Source of the DNA: Colletotrichum lupini
Taxonomy: Eukaryota; Ascomycota; Sordariomycetes; Glomerellales; Glomerellaceae
DNA length: 64,000 nt
NCBI RefSeq assembly: GCF_023278565.1
Contig: NC_064682.1
Span: 2,852,001 to 2,916,000, forward strand
Direction of reading: 5' to 3'
Shown here: one piece after another, positions 48,136 to 60,585 of the stretch
How the letters are laid out: every line of letters begins with the position of its first letter
Position numbering within the stretch: the first letter of the stretch is position 1
Translations under genes and position numbers: made by a program
The notes under the pieces: generated by a model
What the model saw: only the letters and a program-made list of their open reading frames with translations
The model's database searches: none
What the model was told of the DNA's origin: nothing

Positions 48136-50040
48136 ATGGCTGATTATGTCGGCACCTTCATGAAAACTCACGCCGGTGAGCGGGACCGGAGCTGGCAAGT
48201 CTCAGCTCGGGACAAATTTTCGGAAAAGAGGCGTCAAAAACAGGCATCTCTTAGGTGAGTGGCCCTATTCCTCGGGTTCGTAATGTATTCCAAAGCTGGT
48301 GTGTTTGTCAAGATTGATACTGACGCGAAAGCTTGCTCTCAGAGTCCACGAACGTACAAAATCATTCAAGACATTGATAAGTACTTTCGCGCAGAAAACT
48401 AATCGCAAAGACCTCGCGAGATTTGACGTGGAAAAAGATTTTCAATGGGAAGATGTGAGAATCATGGCGTCCGAGGCAGTCGAGCAAGACAATGCCAAAA
48501 CGAAAATGAGACACAATCCTTTTCGCGCGGCCGGGCGATCTTTCCAGCGAAATGCATCCAATCTGGAAATGCTTGTAGCATTTCTGCCAAACGGTGACTT
48601 TACTGGAATACTTTGCGGAGCTCTGACCTTTGTTTTCTGTGTAAGATACAAGTTTCCTATATCGTTGGTCTTGTGGCTCATAACTTCCTTTGTGACAACA
48701 GGCAGCCAAGCGCCTAGACGAAGTTCGAAACAAGATATTAAACTGTCTGGACAGTCTGCCAGACATCGTAGAAGAGACGGAAGAATATGTGGAAATCTAT
48801 GACGATGACCCTAGAGTCTGGAAAGCAGCCGAAGACTTGTATCTGGGAATCCTCGACGGTGTAGAGAGTATGCTGCAATGGATTGATAAGTCAGCCCTGG
48901 GTAAGGACCGCTTTCAAAGCTTCGAGTTACATCTCAAATTTTCTGCGTAATGATCTGACTTTCAAAGAGAGAGCATTCAAGGTACTCACGAGACCGACAA
49001 CGTTTGGCAAGAATGTGGAGGAAGACACTATTAAGGAAAATATCGAGGGCAACGTGGCCAAGTTCCGCAATGTCGTCTTGATGAGTCAACATAAGCACAT
49101 CAACAAATCACTCAAGGCTCTAAAGGAGCAACTGAACAGCCAGTTGAAGTACGCCGACTGGGTTCGAGGTCAGTCTGTTCCTCTACTACCTTATACTTTG
49201 CCTTAGTACCCTGCCCGTTCGAGGTAGACAATGAGTATTGCTTTTGACGACCTAAAAACAACAGACAACCCGAAAGCAGAAAATCTCGTCGCAAAAGCGT
49301 TTGTAACACTTGATGAGCTTCGCTCTAGCATTGGATTCGATCCAAAAGTCATTCAGAGAGACATGGTCACGTCTATGATTGATGCACAGAAAGTTTGCCC
49401 CCCAGAGATGATCAGCCACGCCATGCTGGCTCTCCGCGACAAGAAGTTTGCCTCTTGGCTCCAGTCGAACGAGTCTCAGATACTTTTCATCGAAGGAAGG
49501 ATGAAGCTTAGCTCAGAGCAAGAAGCAGCATCTCCGCTAACAATGCTCTCATGTGCTCTCGCCCAGCTGGTAGCCAGACAATCCGAGCGCAGCATTCCGC
49601 TGGTGTATCTCTGCGGCCAGCACAATCGCCCAAATGACCCTTACTCTGGCGCCAGCGGCGTCCTGAGGTGTTGGAATTCTCTCATCGCAGAGTCTTTCAC
49701 ACCGCGGGACGTCGATCTCTCGGCTATCAACTTGAGCTTCATAGACGGTGTCAGAGCACAGCGACTTGACGTGCTCTGCATGCTCTTACGTCATTTGGTT
49801 TTGGCTGCAACAGATAAGGTTGTCTTTGTGATCTTAGACGGAGCCTTATGGCTCGAATTGAACCGCCATGTTCAAGGATTGGGGGATGTTGTGTTGTTCT
49901 TGAGGAATCTTGTCACTGCGCTGAATCAACAAAACTACGGCGTGATTGTCAAAGTGTTGATTACACATCCTTCGACGAGTAATCACGCCAGAAAGTGGCT
50001 TCCAAAAGAGTGTATACTGGAGATGGATGATGTTAGATAA
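48136..50040 (+). CDS. DUF7708-like protein with degenerate NTPase-like C-terminal half
   Basis: Five exons (48,136-48,254, 48,343-48,640, 48,702-48,900, 48,968-49,168 and 49,265-50,040) encode 530 aa. The region MRHNPFRAAGRSFQR...FLPNGDFTGILCGALTFVFC, joined to AAKRLDEVRNKIL, matches the DUF7708 domain found at the N-terminus of many fungal proteins, some with NLR-like architectures. The second half has FIEGRMKLS where a P-loop would be expected, without the GKS/T signature, and VVFVILDGALWLE, resembling a Walker B strand. It may therefore be a signalling-type NTPase that cannot bind nucleotide normally. No membrane segment or signal peptide is seen. The fourth intron acceptor (49,264) is the least certain. 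Confidence 0.75.
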
Positions 50041-50263
50041 TTACTGTATGTAGGTAGTAGGCATTTGCAGGTGATGGAAGCAATCATGGCGTTAAGAATG
50101 TATCCGGGAGACAGCTTCATCACAGCGAGTTCTTCTTGGCAAGTTGGCTCATAGAATTACAGTCATATTCTCAAATCTCTCTTCTATGTCTGTCCAAAAT
50201 TCAATGCTAGTACTCGGCGCTCGAAGAGCCGACGAGAAACTTCTAATACAGCGGCATCTCCTC

Positions 50264-51886
50264 CTACATGTGATACTTGAAATCCAATTCCCAATCACCA
50301 GTCTTAACCTTCCTCTTATCCTCCATCTCGCCACTCTCAATCTTCCTCTTCATCTCATTGCAGTGGCGGATATAGAACCACTTTCCAACAACCAAAAGCT
50401 GCGCAACACCCAGCGCACCGACAGAGAACGCGTTACCAAGCAAATACGGCGCCTTGCGGTAAATCTGACCGGCAACGATACCCGCACAGTTGCCAATAGC
50501 CTGCTGCATACCAATTGCCGTAGCACGGCGGTACTGCGGCGCGACATTTACGTTGAGCCACGTCAGGTTGAGACCGGGGCCGTTGTAGACGGCAATGGCG
50601 CAGAGGAAGGTACCGAAGAATTTGACGCCGCTGCTCGTCGGGCAGATGATGAGGATATAGCCGATGATGCCTGGGATGTTGGCAAGGAAGATGAGCGGGC
50701 CGCGGACGAGGATGCGATCCGAGATGTAGGCTGTCGCCAGGAAGGCGATGGCGCCGAAGAGGAAGACGGGAATGCTGAGGTATTGGGCTTCGATGCTCGT
50801 GCGGCCCATGGACACGATGATGGAAGGGAGGAATGTGCTGAAGCCGTAGAGGAGGATGTCTTGACAGAATTGGATGGCTCCGCTGTTGCACTAATGTTAG
50901 TCTTCTATCGAGAAAAGACAGGGGTAGATGTCTCCTTGGTGGTGTTTGAACGTACCTCAGGTAAAGCTTGGGATCGCGAAGTTCAATCTTGATCTCCTCC
51001 CAGCTGAACTCATCACTTCCCATATACTGAGCACGCTGCGCAGCACGAATCTTCATCATGCGCTTCTCCTCGTCGGAGAGGAAGTACGCATTCGAGGGGT
51101 CATTCGGCAGACCGAACCACAGAATCGGAGCAATCAGGATGCTCACAACACCCTCGATAATAAACACCCATCGCCAACCAGCATACCCAGCCACCCCATC
51201 CATCTTTAACAGCGCATACGCCAACAACCCACCAAACGCGCCCGCAATAGCAGAGCACACAAACAGATACGACACTCTCTTAGCCTGCTCGTCGCGCTTA
51301 TACACCATAGTGAGATACAGATTCAGCGCAGGGAACAAGCCGGCCTCGCACATGCCGAGGACGAGGCGGACGGCGTAGAGGCCGCCGATGTTGTGGATGA
51401 AGCCCGAGAAGACGGTGGAGAGGGACCAGATGATGCAGAGGCCCGTGAGGAGGACGCGCGGTGTGATGCGCTTCATCATGATTGTCCATGGGGGCTCGAA
51501 GACGACGTAGGTTGCGTAGAAGATGGAGATTGCGGTCGAGAACTCTTGGGTTGTGGCGCCGATGTCCTCGGGCATGCCGGCGACGCGGACGTTGCCGATG
51601 TTTGTGCGGTCGAGGAAGCAGGTTAGGTAGACGACCATGATGATTGGGACGAAGTAGGCGTCGAGCTGTATTGGAGTGTCATTGCGTCAGCTTGCTATAA
51701 AGGTATGGCACGGATTTTAAGACTAGGCATTTTACTAACCTTCAAGAGAAGCTTCTTCTCGGCCGCGGGATCAAGGGACTCGATTGCCATTGTGCCATTG
51801 TTGGATTCAGAGCGATCAATGTCGCTGCCGAGACCCTTCTCCACGCCGGCGCCGGAGACGTCGTCTGGAGTGGAGATGGTCGCCAT
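50264..51886 (-). CDS. MFS transporter, anion:cation symporter (allantoate permease-like) family
   Basis: Three exons (51,886-51,740, 51,665-50,956 and 50,882-50,264) encode 491 aa, normal for the family. After a hydrophilic N-terminus the FLDRTNIGNVRVAGM motif marks the end of the first membrane segment, typical of the ACS family (Dal5, Tna1, Vht1 relatives). About twelve hydrophobic segments follow, with a charged central loop near residues 235-280. Family members take up carboxylates, vitamins or nitrogen compounds such as allantoate and nicotinate; the substrate here cannot be read from sequence. It is plasma-membrane protein by family. It may serve the neighbouring regulator and 5-oxoprolinase genes, but that is inference from position. 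Confidence 0.9.
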
Positions 51887-53027
51887 GGCTGAACTGGCTT
51901 CTGGATGTGAACTTGTAGCCTAGATAGAATCCCAAGCAGACCGGTAGTTTGAATTCTGCAGTAGTCGGGGTTCAATGGCAATGGAGATTCGCTACCGAAG
52001 TCTCGGGATTGACAAAGGTGGTGAGGAGTTGATCTCTTTAATCTAGAAACAGTCGATGGGGCAGACCGCCTTTATGATTGTGCCAACCTATGCGTGATGT
52101 GCCATTGACGATAATGGAACGATATGGACAGACGGATAACACAAACACCAAGGGAATGGTCAGCGACAATTACTCGGGCGCGCTATCTCTTGCCGAGCCA
52201 TCCATTTGCAGGCACGGACATATGGATTGACGCGGTATCAAGGGTAGCATCGCGGGGGTTAGAGAGAGACACGCGCGGAGAGTCACTCCTAAGAGACCTT
52301 GGCTAGCATTTGGTCCCTTACTACTCCGTTCGGATAACCTAAAGCATCTACCGCGAACTTGTCCACGGCCAACCAAGAAGATCGGAGGTCCTCGCCGACC
52401 CCTGATACTTGCGGGGGAACTTGGGACTTCCCACATCTTTCCCCACCGACAATTCTGATAGCGCTGATAGTTGCTCGTATCCACCCGGCCCCCGGCGTCG
52501 GAGTGGCGCCCCTATCAAACTAGTCTCCAGGATGGATTCGAATAGCCTATAGGGACCCTTTGGAATGGAACACATTTGAACAGAGTTTGGGACTTGGGGA
52601 ACGGTTCGGTAACGAATAACGATTGTCCATAATGGCTTGGGTTGTCCAGTGTCGGTTGATGGGTTTTCTTGACTCTAACCAGGCCATTGGCGTCGAGTCT
52701 ACGCTGTCTAAAGTTAGCTTGCCCAGCCACCGGGCGTGATGTCGGGATGATGCCTCCGGGCGCCTTGTCCGAAGCTTTCGGGATTTAACCCATTTGAGTT
52801 TGATCCCTTGATACATATCAGCCCCTCCCCCCTGGCAGCCCTGCAGATCCCCTTCAGACAAGCCGTCAAATGGGCAGATTCCGTGGTTAGAGCAAGATAA
52901 GCCGGTATCCACAAACAAGGACTCGGGTCATGAACGGATTATCGTAGCCCAAGTGAAAGGACTGAAAGCTTCGCATTATCATCAAATCATAATAGTAAGA
53001 TATACATGTAGATACCATATGTTTCCT
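51887..53027. other. Intergenic region upstream of the transporter gene
   Basis: About 1.1 kb of ordinary composition between the transporter's start and the 3' end of the transcription factor gene. Open frames of up to 123 codons lack domains or splice support. No tRNA or repeat seen. Confidence 0.55.
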
Positions 53028-55544
53028 TCACACATCCATCCTATCATCAGCCTGAGTCATGCCAGCCGCGTGAGTCCATTGCGAAAAGTCAAAGCTCGCG
53101 TCCATCGCCGGGTCGGCAAAGCCTTCTTCCCAGAGCCCAAAGTCCATCACCGTGCTCACGCTCTCATCGAAAAAGGGTTCACCTAGGGAGCTGTTGTCGA
53201 CGACGGGGAACGTCACCCGCTGCTGACCCGTCACGCCTTGCATCGCCATGTGGCCTCCTCGAGTGTCGCCCGTAGTCATTGGCAGTACACTACTGCTACT
53301 AGTCGGCTGTGTACTTGGAAGAAGCCCTCCTCCTGCTCCTGCCAACACTAGCGATTCCGTCGGCGAGAAGCTTGTCGGGAACGGAGGCAGGGGTTCGGCG
53401 TGGGCGTTTGTCCCGGACATGACGGCCGAGCGAAGGTTGGCGAGGAGCTCGTAGCGGGCGCCCATGTAGCTGTTGCCTCGCTCGCCCATGCCTCGGAGGA
53501 GATCGAGACCGGCGTTCATCGCCATGATGCTGGACGGGTCTGTCGGGAAGGCGACGCAAACCATGACGAGAACGATGGATGCTGAGAAGACATGTTCTCC
53601 GTCCATGTATCCATATGTTGCTGGGTTGGTCGTTTGCGGTCAGCCAATGAAAGGAAGCAGGTATCGGGCAAAAGTTGTGTAACCGCACTTACCAACAAGA
53701 TCTCTCTGCGCAGCTACGGTCATGATGTTGATAGTGTCCTGCGCCGCACCGATGCACATGTCGATAACCCTGACAGTCGTTTGGGACAATCCCTCTTTCC
53801 AGCCTCGCTCTTTCTCCCCTGCATCGCTGCTGGCGCGGATCTTTTGGAGTCGCTTCTGTACAACGTGGAAGAGCAAGGGCCGCGCAGTCATGTTGATGCA
53901 CTGATAGTAATGCGCAAACGTGCTGACGCTCTCGCGGCTAATGCTAAGCCGAGCAGGGTCAAACCGAAGCTCATCTGGTAAGTTGCTATTCCACTTGGAC
54001 AGGCTGAGAACGATGCTCTGAACCGATGCCATTAAGCGTTTTCCAGATTTAGGCGCTGTCTTGCTGGTCTTACGATAGATGGCGTTGTGGATTTCACCGA
54101 GGATTTTTGAGAGCTCGGTATAATGCCGAAGCACCACTGCTGGGCAATATTCTGCTTCCGTCTGGAGTCTCGAAGGCAGGTCGACGCCGATATCCTCGTC
54201 TTGGATGGTGATGGGATTTCCCGATTTGACCGATAGGATGCGATCTAGACTATACACAGACCACCAAACTCGGCGACGATGTTCGCGTGTCGCATTATCC
54301 AAGGCGGTCGGGTTGTTATCCTGACCTTGCAAAGCATGTGGTGCCGCACTAAATCCGACTTCATGATGCAGCCCAAGCGAGATGGCCATGCGAAGAGCCA
54401 TACCGGTATACAAGAACGCAGCATCACGACGGTTCATGTTCTGCATGAAATACCCGATGAGGGCCAGTGTTTCCACGCACAACAACGATCCTTCTTCATG
54501 GGTATCGGGTAATAGGTTCAAGGCATGCGTGAAGTAGTCGAACCCTGGCGGACCCCTGAAATCGACCCATTGGTTGACAGAGTAGAGTTGACCGAAAGCC
54601 AAAATGATGAGGACCTTTGCGTATGACAAACATGCTTCTCTGTCAGAGGGATCAGGAGGACCTCGAGACGCCTCGATGAGCGAGCGATCGAAGCTGGCTT
54701 TAGGATCCGTAAAGGCGAATATCGTCCCAATATAGGTGTACTGTGCGGCAAATAGTCGTCGGGCAATGTCTATAGGCGGGAGTCGAACTTGCGTCCTCGC
54801 TTTTTCACGTCTTGAAGGTAGGGCACTTGGCTCGTAAAAGTTTGTGTTGGCGTCCAGGCTCCCGTCGTCGCCGTAGAAACCTGAAAGGTTTCTCACACTG
54901 CGTAGAAAATTGTCCGAATTACCAGGGCCCTTGAAGCTTGTCGAGGGCTTGTGAACGCTCATCTGATTGAACGGCTCGAGCAAGGGATGTTCATCTTCAA
55001 ATCCTTCCTCGTGCTCTTCGGCTGAGATGCGGTGGGCAGGCGCTTTTCCAGAGATCGGAGCTGGTAGCTGAGACTGCCGAAGAAGCGAGTCTAGAACTCG
55101 ATCAGTATGTGACTGAAATGATTAATGCTAGTCACTCACCGTCATACGCTTTAGCCTTAGCTTCGAGTTCTCGTAGATAGCTATCATGGCATTAGTTGCA
55201 TACCTCACGAGTTGGAGACTAATTATTGAACTGACGCCTCTGTGACGGTGATCTTGACACTCGTCTCATACGTACAGTTCAGGCCGCTGTCACGACATCG
55301 TGAACAGGTAGGCTTCTCTTTCGAGCAGTAGGATCGTCTTTGTCGGCAATTGGCACATCTATTCTGGAAGCTCAGCAACACTTCTAGGAAGCCCATACGA
55401 TGAGGATGAAGAAAATCAAGGAACTTACGCCACAGGCCTCGAGTTTCCGACTTCACATAGGGATGATGAAGGCCCTGCTTGAGGCGGAGATGGTGCAATG
55501 GGAGCCATATTCTGACATGCATTTTGGTAATGCCGATATGACAT
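53028..55544 (-). CDS. Zn(II)2Cys6 fungal transcription factor
   Basis: Five exons (55,544-55,429, 55,358-55,236, 55,180-55,140, 55,090-53,693 and 53,620-53,028) encode 756 aa. The binuclear zinc cluster is residues 40-67 with spacing C-x2-C-x6-C-x6-C-x2-C-x6-C, starting CANCRQRR. A short linker with a LRELEAKAKAY heptad-like stretch could support dimer formation. The middle homology region (Fungal_trans) spans about residues 190-480, including LGLHHEVGF and RRRVWWSVYSLDRI. ATG 55,544 is the first in-frame start before the cluster. The gene is divergent from the 5-oxoprolinase gene and may control it; the shared promoter holds paired CGG/CCG elements of the kind this class binds. Confidence 0.9.
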
Positions 55545-56059
55545 ATCTCTCACGGAGTCACTTGGAAGAGGTGGGGATGGTCGAGCCCCTTGCCATGGCA
55601 CGGGAGATGCAGTTATCCGTTGATATCGTCCACTTCCCCAGGTTCTCGAGACGGAGCTTGTGACAAATGGAAATTCTTTGGATGGGGGTGTTTGTCAAGG
55701 CTCAACGCGGGGAACGCAAGGTGTGGAAGTTTCCTGGCCGTGCACCCTGCTTGCGGAGGGGATTTGTCGGCGCAAAATCACCTGGTTCTGGAGGACCAAC
55801 ATGCATCGTGGTCTTGGTATCGGGCTGGAGGATCGGTGTTTATGGAGAATTCCCCACAGCCGTGGTTATTGCTGGAGGGGTGAGAAAGCTGTCGACGAGT
55901 TCGCGTTACGAGTGACGGCGGTCGTTTTGCCGATGATGGAGCCTTTCCCCTTTCGGTCTTCGGTACGTACCGCCTCAGAGATCGGATGACGTCGGCCCCT
56001 AGATAATTCGATGGCTACCTAGTTCAACCAATGAGGTCAGGAGGATACACTGTTATCGT

Positions 56060-56076
56060 CGGGGACCCACTCCGAC
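56060..56076. promoter_or_regulatory. CGG-N9-CCG element, copy 1
   Basis: cggggacccactccgac, identical to 56,224-56,240. The inverted CGG triplets are nine bases apart. Binding by the adjacent zinc cluster protein is inferred. Confidence 0.5.
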
Positions 56077-56223
56077 GGCTACACGCGGGCGTCTGCCGGC
56101 CACAAACTCCACAATTGCGTTTTCCCACTTTCGACACCAACTCGCCATTTGACTCCGATTTCCATCATCATGCCTTATCAAGTATCGGGCAAAGGCCGCA
56201 CTTCGATTTGCTGAAAGGCTGAT

Positions 56224-56240
56224 CGGGGACCCACTCCGAC
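56224..56240. promoter_or_regulatory. CGG-N9-CCG element, copy 2
   Basis: Exact 17-bp repeat of copy 1, 164 bp downstream in the same orientation. The sequence outside the 17 bases differs. Confidence 0.5.
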
Positions 56241-56447
56241 TCATCGACCAGTTAGGAGTCTTATTTCACTCTTCAGCGGTGGTCAACTGCGATGGCGACG
56301 TCCGGCCAAAGGCCGATATGGCTATGGCATCTGAGAAGCCTGCGATTCGGCCTGGTATCAGCCGCCGGCCAGGTAAACCTTACTCTCTGAGTTTGACCGG
56401 ATGGCCTCATCGGAAAGCGTATTAGCAAATATGTGACTTCCAGGTAA

Positions 56448-56460
56448 GCGGATACCCGAT
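56448..56460. promoter_or_regulatory. CGG-N4-CCG element in 5-oxoprolinase promoter
   Basis: gcggatacccgat, differing at one base from gcggatatccgat at 61,713-61,725 in front of the aldolase gene. The position is about 280 bp before the 5-oxoprolinase start. Confidence 0.4.
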
Positions 56461-56736
56461 CGCGGCCTCCTGCCGAGCCCCATTTCCCGATCTGAGTAGC
56501 GGCAAATTGTTACATGATCACGACAGAGGCAGGGCGAAGATATTCTTAATATAAACATTTACCATGCCATCATCGTCACATTTCTATCACCGACATATTG
56601 TCTCACGTCAAATATTACCCAGTGCTGTCTTGCTTGAATCACTGCTATACTCCAAATAAACTTCTTTTACCGACTCGTCTTCTTGACGAGCCTTCTCACA
56701 AGCAGCAAGCAGCAAGCACCACATTCACACATCACC

Positions 56737-59700
56737 ATGACGGTCAAGTCACATCGCATTCGCATCTCCATCGACAGAGGTGGTACGTTCACCGATGTTC
56801 ACGCCGCCATACCCGGCAGGGGAGACATCATCCTCAAGCTCCTCTCTGTCGACCCCGCCAACTACCAAGATGCCCCAACAGAAGGCATCCGGCGGATTCT
56901 GGAGATGGTGACCGGTGAGACATTACCTAGAGGACAACTGCTCGACCTCTTCCACGTCGAGTCCATTCGCATGGGCACGACAGTAGCCACGAATGCCCTT
57001 CTTGAGCGAAAAGGCGAGCGCGTGGCCCTCATCACAACAAAGGGCTTCCGTGACCTGTTGGCTATTGGCAACCAGTCACGGCCAAATATTTTCGACCTCT
57101 CAGTTGCACGGCCAGAGGTCCTCTTTGATGAGGTCGTCGAAGTCGATGAGCGCATCACAATGGAGGACTACACCGAGGATCCCGCCTCTATCAAGACGAG
57201 TCCGACGTCCGATGATCCTGAGCTCGTCACGGCCGTCACCGGCGAGACCGTCCGCGTCCTCAAGAGGCCAGATCTGGAAGAAATCAAGACGCAGCTCGAA
57301 AAGGTCAGAGAACAGGGCTATCGGTCCATCGCCGTTGTCTTTGTCCACTCTTACGCCTACCCAGACCACGAGCTCCTGGTTGGCAGGGTCGCCTCTGAGA
57401 TGGGCTTCTCCGTCACCCTGTCTTCCGAAGTTCAGCCTATGATCAACGTCGTGCCCCGTGGCATGTCTGCTGTGGCTGACGCTTACCTCACGCCCGTCAT
57501 TCGGCAGTACATTGACTCTATTTCGGCTAACTTCAAGGGCGGATTTGGTGCGGCCGCGACGCGCATCGAGTTTGTGCAGTCGGACGGTGGCCTCGTCGAC
57601 TACCGCAAGTTTAGCGGTCTCAAGGCGATTCTTTCCGGACCCGCCGGCGGTGTTGTTGGTTACGCCCAAACTTCTTGGGATGACGAGGAGCGCCAGCCTG
57701 TTATTGGCTTCGACATGGGCGGTACCTCGACAGATGTGTCCCGCTACGCCGGTGTCTATGACCATGTCTTCGAGACCACTACCGCCGGTATCGCCATCCA
57801 GTCCCCTCAGCTCGATATTCACACCGTCGCTGCTGGAGGTGGCTCTATCCTGACCTGGAAGAACGGCCTCTTCAATGTTGGCCCTGAGTCCGCTTCTGCA
57901 CACCCTGGCCCAGCATGCTATCGCAAGGGCGGCCCGTTGACTGTGACGGACGCGAATTTGTTCCTGGGTAGGCTGTTGCCGGAGTACTTCCCCAAGGTCT
58001 TCGGCCCCAAGGAAAACGAGCCGTTGAACCGAGAAGTCACAGCCGCCAAGTTCATAGAGCTGACGAGCGAGATCAACAAGGACAGAGAGGCCTCTGGTCT
58101 TTCTCTGCTTTCCCCCGAGGAAGTCGCTCTCGGCTTCCTCAAGGTTGCCGACGAGGGCATGGCGAGCCCAATTCGCGCTTTGACGGAAGCTCGCGGCTAC
58201 GAGGCTGGCGCACATCACTTGGCTTGCTTCGGTGGTGCTGGCGGTCAACACGCGTGCTCCGTCGCCACGGTGCTGGGAATCTCTCGCGTCATTATCCACA
58301 AGTACTCATCCATCCTCTCAGCGTACGGCATGTCGCTTGCAGACGTTGTCCACGAAATTCAGAAGCCTTCTGCCATCACCTACTCTGACGAAACCAAGGG
58401 CAGCATCCAGGAGCAGCTCGAGGAGTTGTCTTCCCAGGCCACTCTGGAGTTAATGAAGCAGGGCTTCACCGAAGATCTCATCACTCACGACACCTACCTC
58501 AACATGAGATATGCTGGATCCAGCAGCTCGCTGATGATCCTGAAGGGCGCAGACTGGGATTTCAAGACGGAATTCGAAGATGCTCATCGCCGGGGCTTCG
58601 GATTCCACTTCCCCGAGAAGTCCATCATGGTCGACGACATTCGCGTTCGCGCTACTGGCGCAGCTCGGTCCAAGGTTGAGAAGAGCCCGTTTGCCCAGAT
58701 GAAGTCCGTCGAGGGCTCCGCCGTCTCAACTCCCCAGCCCAGCGGCACCAACAGCGTCTACTTTGAGGGTCACGGCCACCTCGATACTGCCGTCTACCAG
58801 CTCCAGACCATCCCCGTCGGTGCCCGTATCTCTGGCCCGGCCTTGATCATTGACAACACCCAGACCATTCTTGTCACGCCGTCCACCACGGCAACAGTCC
58901 TCGAGAGCTACGTCGTCATCGATCGCGCACCTGTTGAGAAGGTTGCCAAGACGAACGGCGAGCAGGAAGAGTTCAGCCCCGTCCAGCTCACCGTCTTTGG
59001 CCACCGCTTCATGTCCATCGCCGAGCAAATGGGCCGCACCCTTCAGAAGACGGCCGTCTCCACCAACATCAAGGAACGCCTCGACTTCTCCTGCGCCATC
59101 TTCAGTCCTGATGGCGGCCTCGTCGCAAACGCCCCCCACGTGCCTGTCCACCTAGGATCCATGCAGTTCGCTGTCCGTTACCAGCACGAGCTATGGGCCG
59201 GCAAGCTCAAGGACGGCGACGTCCTCGTCTCAAACCACCCCTCCTGCGGCGGCACCCACTTGCCCGACATCACAGTCATCACTCCCGTCTTCGACGGACC
59301 AGAGCTAGCCTTCTACGTTGCTTCGCGAGGTCACCACGCCGATATTGGCGGTATTCTCCCCGGATCCATGCCGCCGACCTCCTACGCCCTCTGGCAAGAA
59401 GGTGCAGCTATCGAGTCGACGAAACTCGTTAGCGAAGGTCGCTTCAACGAGGCCGAGGTCCGCCGTCTGCTTCTTGAGGAACCCGCTCAGTACGACGGCT
59501 GCTCCGGCACCCGCAGACTGCAGGATAACCTCTCCGATCTCAATGCGCAAATCGCCGCCAACGCAAAGGGCATCTCACTCATCAAGGCCCTCATCACAGA
59601 AAACGGCCTCGCCACGGTTCACCGGTACATGTACGCCATTCAGCACACGGCCGAGCACGCTGTGCGCGAGCTGATGCAGTCCACCCTCGTCAAGTTCGGC

Positions 59701-60585
59701 TCCGAGCCTCTTGTCGCGGTCGACTACATGGACGACGGCACGCCCATTTGCCTCAAAATCACCATCTCGCCCCAGGACGGCTCCGCGACATTCGACTTCA
59801 CCGGCACCGGCCCGCACGTCCTCGGCAACACCAATGCGCCCATCGCCATCACGCACTCAGCAATCATCTACTGCCTGCGCGGCCTGATCTCCTCCCAGAT
59901 CCCGCTTAACCAGGGCTGCCTGGCCCCGATCGACATCGTGATCCCCAAGGACAGTATCCTCAACCCGGGCGCCGGCCTCGCCGTCGTCGGCGGCAACGTC
60001 CTCACGTCCCAACGCATCACCGATGTCGTTCTCAAAGCGTTCAGCGCTTCCGCCGCCAGCCAGGGCTGCTGCAATAACCTTACCTTTGGCACGGGAGGCA
60101 AGGACCCCGTGACGGGCGAGCACAAGGACGGCTTCGGGTACTACGAGACCATTGCCGGCGGCGCCGGCGCGGGCCCGACGTGGGTGGGCCAGAGCGGCGT
60201 GCACACGCACATGACCAACACGCGCATCACAGATCCCGAGGTCTTTGAGAAGCGGTACCCGTGCATCTTGAGGCGCTTCCAGCTGCGCAGCGGGTCGGGC
60301 GGTAAAGGTAAGAACAGGGGCGGCGACGGGACGATTCGCGAGATTGAGTTCCGGGTGCCAGTGCAGTGCTCTATTCTGAGCGAGCGCCGGAGCCGGCGGC
60401 CGTATGGTATGGAGGGCGGTGGTGATGGCGAGGCGGGCTTGAATTTGGTTATTGTCAAGGATGATATGACTGGCAAGGATCGGACTGTTAACTTGGGGGC
60501 CAAGGCGACGACGAAGTTGAGAGCTGGGGAGACTGTTATCATTCAGTCGCCTGGTGGTGGTGCGTGGGGAGCTGTTGAGGCTTGA
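56737..60585 (+). CDS. 5-oxoprolinase (ATP-hydrolysing), hydantoinase A/B family
   Basis: A single exon encodes 1,282 aa, close to the yeast enzyme's length of about 1,286. The enzyme opens 5-oxo-L-proline to glutamate with ATP, the last step of the gamma-glutamyl cycle, in the cytosol. Hydantoinase A begins with the phosphate-binding DRGGTFTDV (residues 13-21) and continues with [13 protein letters not shown] (about 323-335), the AAGGGS loop and HPGPACYR (about 389). Hydantoinase B starts near residue 748 and ends with the Gly-rich [13 protein letters not shown] block. ATG 56,737 is chosen for its atcacc context; the frame opens earlier, at 56,683, only with a TTG. N-methylhydantoinase-type substrates are an alternative, but the fused A-B form fits 5-oxoprolinase. 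Confidence 0.93.
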   Translation: MTVKSHRIRISIDRGGTFTDVHAAIPGRGDIILKLLSVDPANYQDAPTEGIRRILEMVTGETLPRGQLLDLFHVESIRMGTTVATNALLERKGERVALITTKGFRDLLAIGNQSRPNIFDLSVARPEVLFDEVVEVDERITMEDYTEDPASIKTSPTSDDPELVTAVTGETVRVLKRPDLEEIKTQLEKVREQGYRSIAVVFVHSYAYPDHELLVGRVASEMGFSVTLSSEVQPMINVVPRGMSAVADAYLTPVIRQYIDSISANFKGGFGAAATRIEFVQSDGGLVDYRKFSGLKAILSGPAGGVVGYAQTSWDDEERQPVIGFDMGGTSTDVSRYAGVYDHVFETTTAGIAIQSPQLDIHTVAAGGGSILTWKNGLFNVGPESASAHPGPACYRKGGPLTVTDANLFLGRLLPEYFPKVFGPKENEPLNREVTAAKFIELTSEINKDREASGLSLLSPEEVALGFLKVADEGMASPIRALTEARGYEAGAHHLACFGGAGGQHACSVATVLGISRVIIHKYSSILSAYGMSLADVVHEIQKPSAITYSDETKGSIQEQLEELSSQATLELMKQGFTEDLITHDTYLNMRYAGSSSSLMILKGADWDFKTEFEDAHRRGFGFHFPEKSIMVDDIRVRATGAARSKVEKSPFAQMKSVEGSAVSTPQPSGTNSVYFEGHGHLDTAVYQLQTIPVGARISGPALIIDNTQTILVTPSTTATVLESYVVIDRAPVEKVAKTNGEQEEFSPVQLTVFGHRFMSIAEQMGRTLQKTAVSTNIKERLDFSCAIFSPDGGLVANAPHVPVHLGSMQFAVRYQHELWAGKLKDGDVLVSNHPSCGGTHLPDITVITPVFDGPELAFYVASRGHHADIGGILPGSMPPTSYALWQEGAAIESTKLVSEGRFNEAEVRRLLLEEPAQYDGCSGTRRLQDNLSDLNAQIAANAKGISLIKALITENGLATVHRYMYAIQHTAEHAVRELMQSTLVKFGSEPLVAVDYMDDGTPICLKITISPQDGSATFDFTGTGPHVLGNTNAPIAITHSAIIYCLRGLISSQIPLNQGCLAPIDIVIPKDSILNPGAGLAVVGGNVLTSQRITDVVLKAFSASAASQGCCNNLTFGTGGKDPVTGEHKDGFGYYETIAGGAGAGPTWVGQSGVHTHMTNTRITDPEVFEKRYPCILRRFQLRSGSGGKGKNRGGDGTIREIEFRVPVQCSILSERRSRRPYGMEGGGDGEAGLNLVIVKDDMTGKDRTVNLGAKATTKLRAGETVIIQSPGGGAWGAVEA

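Larger units (their letters stand above)
55545..56736. promoter_or_regulatory. Divergent promoter between Zn(II)2Cys6 regulator and 5-oxoprolinase
   Basis: This 1.2-kb region contains no supported gene. It has two exact 17-bp copies of cggggacccactccgac and one gcggatacccgat. All contain inverted CGG triplets, the half-site of zinc cluster proteins. A long pyrimidine- and CA-rich leader precedes the 5-oxoprolinase start. Confidence 0.6.

Noticed and set aside
57100..58299. 399-codon open frame antisense to 5-oxoprolinase
   Set aside because: A shadow of the GC-ending codon bias of the 5-oxoprolinase gene; the translation has no recognisable domain.
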